This document shows, in pieces, positions 16,617 through 18,831 of a stretch of DNA of 18,831 bases. How positions within the stretch are numbered: position 1 is the first letter of the stretch; the number at the start of each line of letters is the position of its first letter. Below the pieces are notes generated by a model. It was not told the DNA's origin. It saw nothing but the letters and a program-made list of their open reading frames with translations, and did not search any database. The stretch comes from an uncultured Alistipes sp. (GTDB lineage: Bacteria > Bacteroidota > Bacteroidia > Bacteroidales > Rikenellaceae). Where the stretch lies: positions 1-18,831 of the forward strand of contig URRP01000045.1 in assembly GCA_900550375.1 (NCBI GenBank). The letters run 5' to 3'. A program made the translations under genes and the position numbers.

Positions 16617-16656
16617 AACGAACGAGGGGTTCCGGTTTCGGAACCCCTCGTTCGTT
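16617..16656. terminator. Large bidirectional terminator between the oxidoreductase and araC-type genes
   Basis: A perfect 18-bp stem (16617-16634 with 16639-16656) closes a GTTT loop. Four A precede the stem's first C and TTTG follows on the right, so both converging genes can use it. The araC-type stop codon begins 3 bp beyond the stem. Confidence 0.9.
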
Positions 16657-16658
16657 TG

Positions 16659-17549
16659 TTACCCTTTGCGTTTGTAACGCGACGGCGAGGTACCCGTATG
16701 CTGTTTGAAATACTTTCCGAAGAAGGACTGCGTGCTGAAATTGAGATGATAGGCGATCTCCTGAATGCTCATACCCGAATACTTCAACAGCGACTTCGCC
16801 TCCAGAATCACCGACTCGTCGATCCACTTGGCCGCCGTCTTGCCGCTCACCTCCTTCACCAAAGAAGAGAGGTATTTGGGCGTGATGTTCAGCTGCTTGG
16901 CATAGAAACTCACGTTGCGCTCCCGCTTGTTGTATTCGCCCAGCAGCTGCATGAACTGGTCGAAGAGCACCTCGCAACGCCCCTGCTTCTGCTCGCTGGC
17001 CTGCTCGCGCTGGTTCAGCTCGGTAATCAGGTAGAAGACCGCAGTGAAAAGCGTATGGATGATCTCCTTGCGATAACGTTCTTTGTCGCTCTGGATCACG
17101 GTCTTGATGAGCTGGAAGAACTGCCGGATTTCGGTCACGTCGCGTTCCGTCACCTGAAGACAGGGTTTCCGTCCGAAACGCATATGAATAGGGAGCGACG
17201 CCGAAATATCGACCTGAATATCGCTGACGAAGACCTTCGTGCAAGCGACCAGATAGGCCGTCGCATCGGACGAGCATTTGATCGTGCGGATAATGCTGCC
17301 GGGACGGAAGAAGACCAGCATGTTGGGCAGAACCTCGTACGTCTCGGTATCGATCGACAACACCGCCGATCCGCTCATCATAATCATCGCAGCGAAACCG
17401 TCGAGCGACACCGGAATCTCCAACGTAGGATTGCGCAGATAATCGATGGTCGTAATGGCCAGATCGTTCGACAGAAAAACCGTATCCCGCATCTCCTGCT
17501 TCAGACGGGCAATAGATACCTTACGCAGGTTGTTCGCTCGTTTCACCAT
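16659..17549 (-). CDS. AraC-family transcriptional regulator
   Basis: 296 aa. The last ~90 residues form the AraC/XylS DNA-binding domain with two helix-turn-helix units: about 213-235 (VSFYAKQLNITPKYLSSLVK) and 262-284 (IQEIAYHLNFSTQSFFGKYF), followed by HTGTSPSRYK. The N-terminal ~150 residues resemble a cupin-like sensing domain (LSIDTETYEVLPNMLVFFRP), and a helical linker lies between. No signal peptide, so it is a cytosolic one-component regulator. The start at 17549 follows a -7-like box (17570-17577). It is convergent with the FAD oxidoreductase and lies downstream of pckA, separated by a terminator hairpin. The effector and targets are unknown. Confidence 0.93.
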   Translation of the reverse strand: MVKRANNLRKVSIARLKQEMRDTVFLSNDLAITTIDYLRNPTLEIPVSLDGFAAMIMMSGSAVLSIDTETYEVLPNMLVFFRPGSIIRTIKCSSDATAYLVACTKVFVSDIQVDISASLPIHMRFGRKPCLQVTERDVTEIRQFFQLIKTVIQSDKERYRKEIIHTLFTAVFYLITELNQREQASEQKQGRCEVLFDQFMQLLGEYNKRERNVSFYAKQLNITPKYLSSLVKEVSGKTAAKWIDESVILEAKSLLKYSGMSIQEIAYHLNFSTQSFFGKYFKQHTGTSPSRYKRKG

Positions 17550-17569
17550 AAAACTACAATTTCAATTCA

Positions 17570-17577
17570 CAAGTATA
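17570..17577 (-). promoter_or_regulatory. Candidate -7 box of the AraC-type regulator
   Basis: On the minus strand TATACTTG differs from TAnnTTTG at one position. It lies 21 bp before the ATG at 17549, leaving a leader of about 15 nt. No clear -33 box was seen. Confidence 0.4.
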
Positions 17578-17815
17578 CGAAAACTCTCCGAAAATTCCTA
17601 AAAAATCGCCCTTTTTGACGTCTGAAACCGATCGATTATTCGATCGCAGCGAACGAAAGGGAGCCGTCATCGGCACCCGAACGCAGAGAACAGCCCCTTC
17701 GACAGATGCGGAAGAGAGTGCCGGCAAACCGCGCCGAGTGCGAAACGAACCCCTGCCCGACCTTCGGCGCAACCCGCATCGGCTCCGCTTCCGAGGAAAG
17801 GTTCCCGAGCGGATA

Positions 17816-17858
17816 AAAAGATGCAGGTTGAAAAATCATCTGATTTTCCAACCTGCAT
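17816..17858 (-). terminator. Terminator of pckA
   Basis: A near-perfect 38-nt inverted repeat (17821-17858): ATGCAGGTTG pairs with CAACCTGCAT, then one mismatch, then AAAATCA with TGATTTT. On the minus strand it is followed by CTTTTTATCC. It lies about 160 nt after the pckA stop codon. Confidence 0.8.
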
Positions 17859-18019
17859 TCAATTTAGGAGGATCTACAAGCGGAACGAACGTTTTTCACC
17901 GGAAATCAATTCTTCGGCAAGACCGCACTCACCATCAACAACACAAACACCAACGGTTTGCAGAAAATTGAACCGGCTTTTCGCGTACCCCCTTGTTCCT
18001 CCTGAGTCGTAAGACCGGC

Positions 18020-18831
<812 letters not shown>

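Larger units (their letters stand above)
17550..18019. other. Spacer between pckA and the araC-type gene
   Basis: 470 bp without a supported gene. It holds a candidate -7 box for the regulator, a perfect 7-bp hairpin (CGATCGA-TTAT-TCGATCG, 17629-17646), about 170 bp of GC-rich sequence with no recognised content, the pckA terminator hairpin, and about 160 nt of pckA 3' untranslated sequence. A small RNA cannot be excluded, but no known class was recognised. Confidence 0.4.

Overview
This window looks like a chromosomal segment of a GC-rich Bacteroidales bacterium, most likely Alistipes or a close Rikenellaceae relative. That placement is an inference from four things. Several genes carry the Bacteroidetes-type -7 promoter box TAnnTTTG. 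Aerotolerance-type batD and batE genes are present. PEP carboxykinase appears to be the ATP-dependent type next to class I fumarase and class II aldolase. The coding DNA is GC-rich while the spacers are AT-rich. No rRNA, tRNA, CRISPR array, insertion sequence or prophage gene was recognised.

Layout, left to right. The 5' two-thirds of clpB (minus strand, cut by the window edge) is divergent from dnaX (plus). dnaX is followed 28 bp later by tyrS, then a strong hairpin, then folB. A sodium/neurotransmitter-symporter-family transporter and a small outer-membrane protein follow on the plus strand. The signal-peptide region of the outer-membrane gene holds a run of ten G that puts it out of frame. 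Next, on the minus strand, come recR, batE and batD (transcribed batD, batE, then recR) and a class I fumarate hydratase. A 409-bp divergent spacer separates fumarase from class II fructose-bisphosphate aldolase (plus). An FAD-dependent oxidoreductase (plus) converges on an AraC-family regulator (minus), with a large hairpin terminator between them. The window ends in the C-terminal half of pckA (minus).

Functionally this is mostly core genome: protein disaggregation (ClpB), replication and recombination (DnaX, RecR), translation (TyrS), folate synthesis (FolB), and central carbon metabolism (fumarase, aldolase, PEPCK). The less ordinary parts are the poly-G outer-membrane gene, the orphan batD-batE pair and the oxidoreductase/AraC pair.

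Three signals stand out. (1) A 60-nt element, 52/60 identical without gaps, lies in the same orientation in the 5' leaders of fumarase and the FAD oxidoreductase. Each copy sits behind a textbook TTTG-N20-TAnnTTTG promoter. It can fold into hairpins, but its substitutions also look partly protein-coding. (2) The G10 tract in the outer-membrane gene looks like an on/off phase-variation switch caught in an OFF register, although a homopolymer error is possible. (3) A run of ten A falls exactly after the clamp-loader core of dnaX, and both alternative frames stop within a few codons, as expected for slippage that makes a short gamma form.
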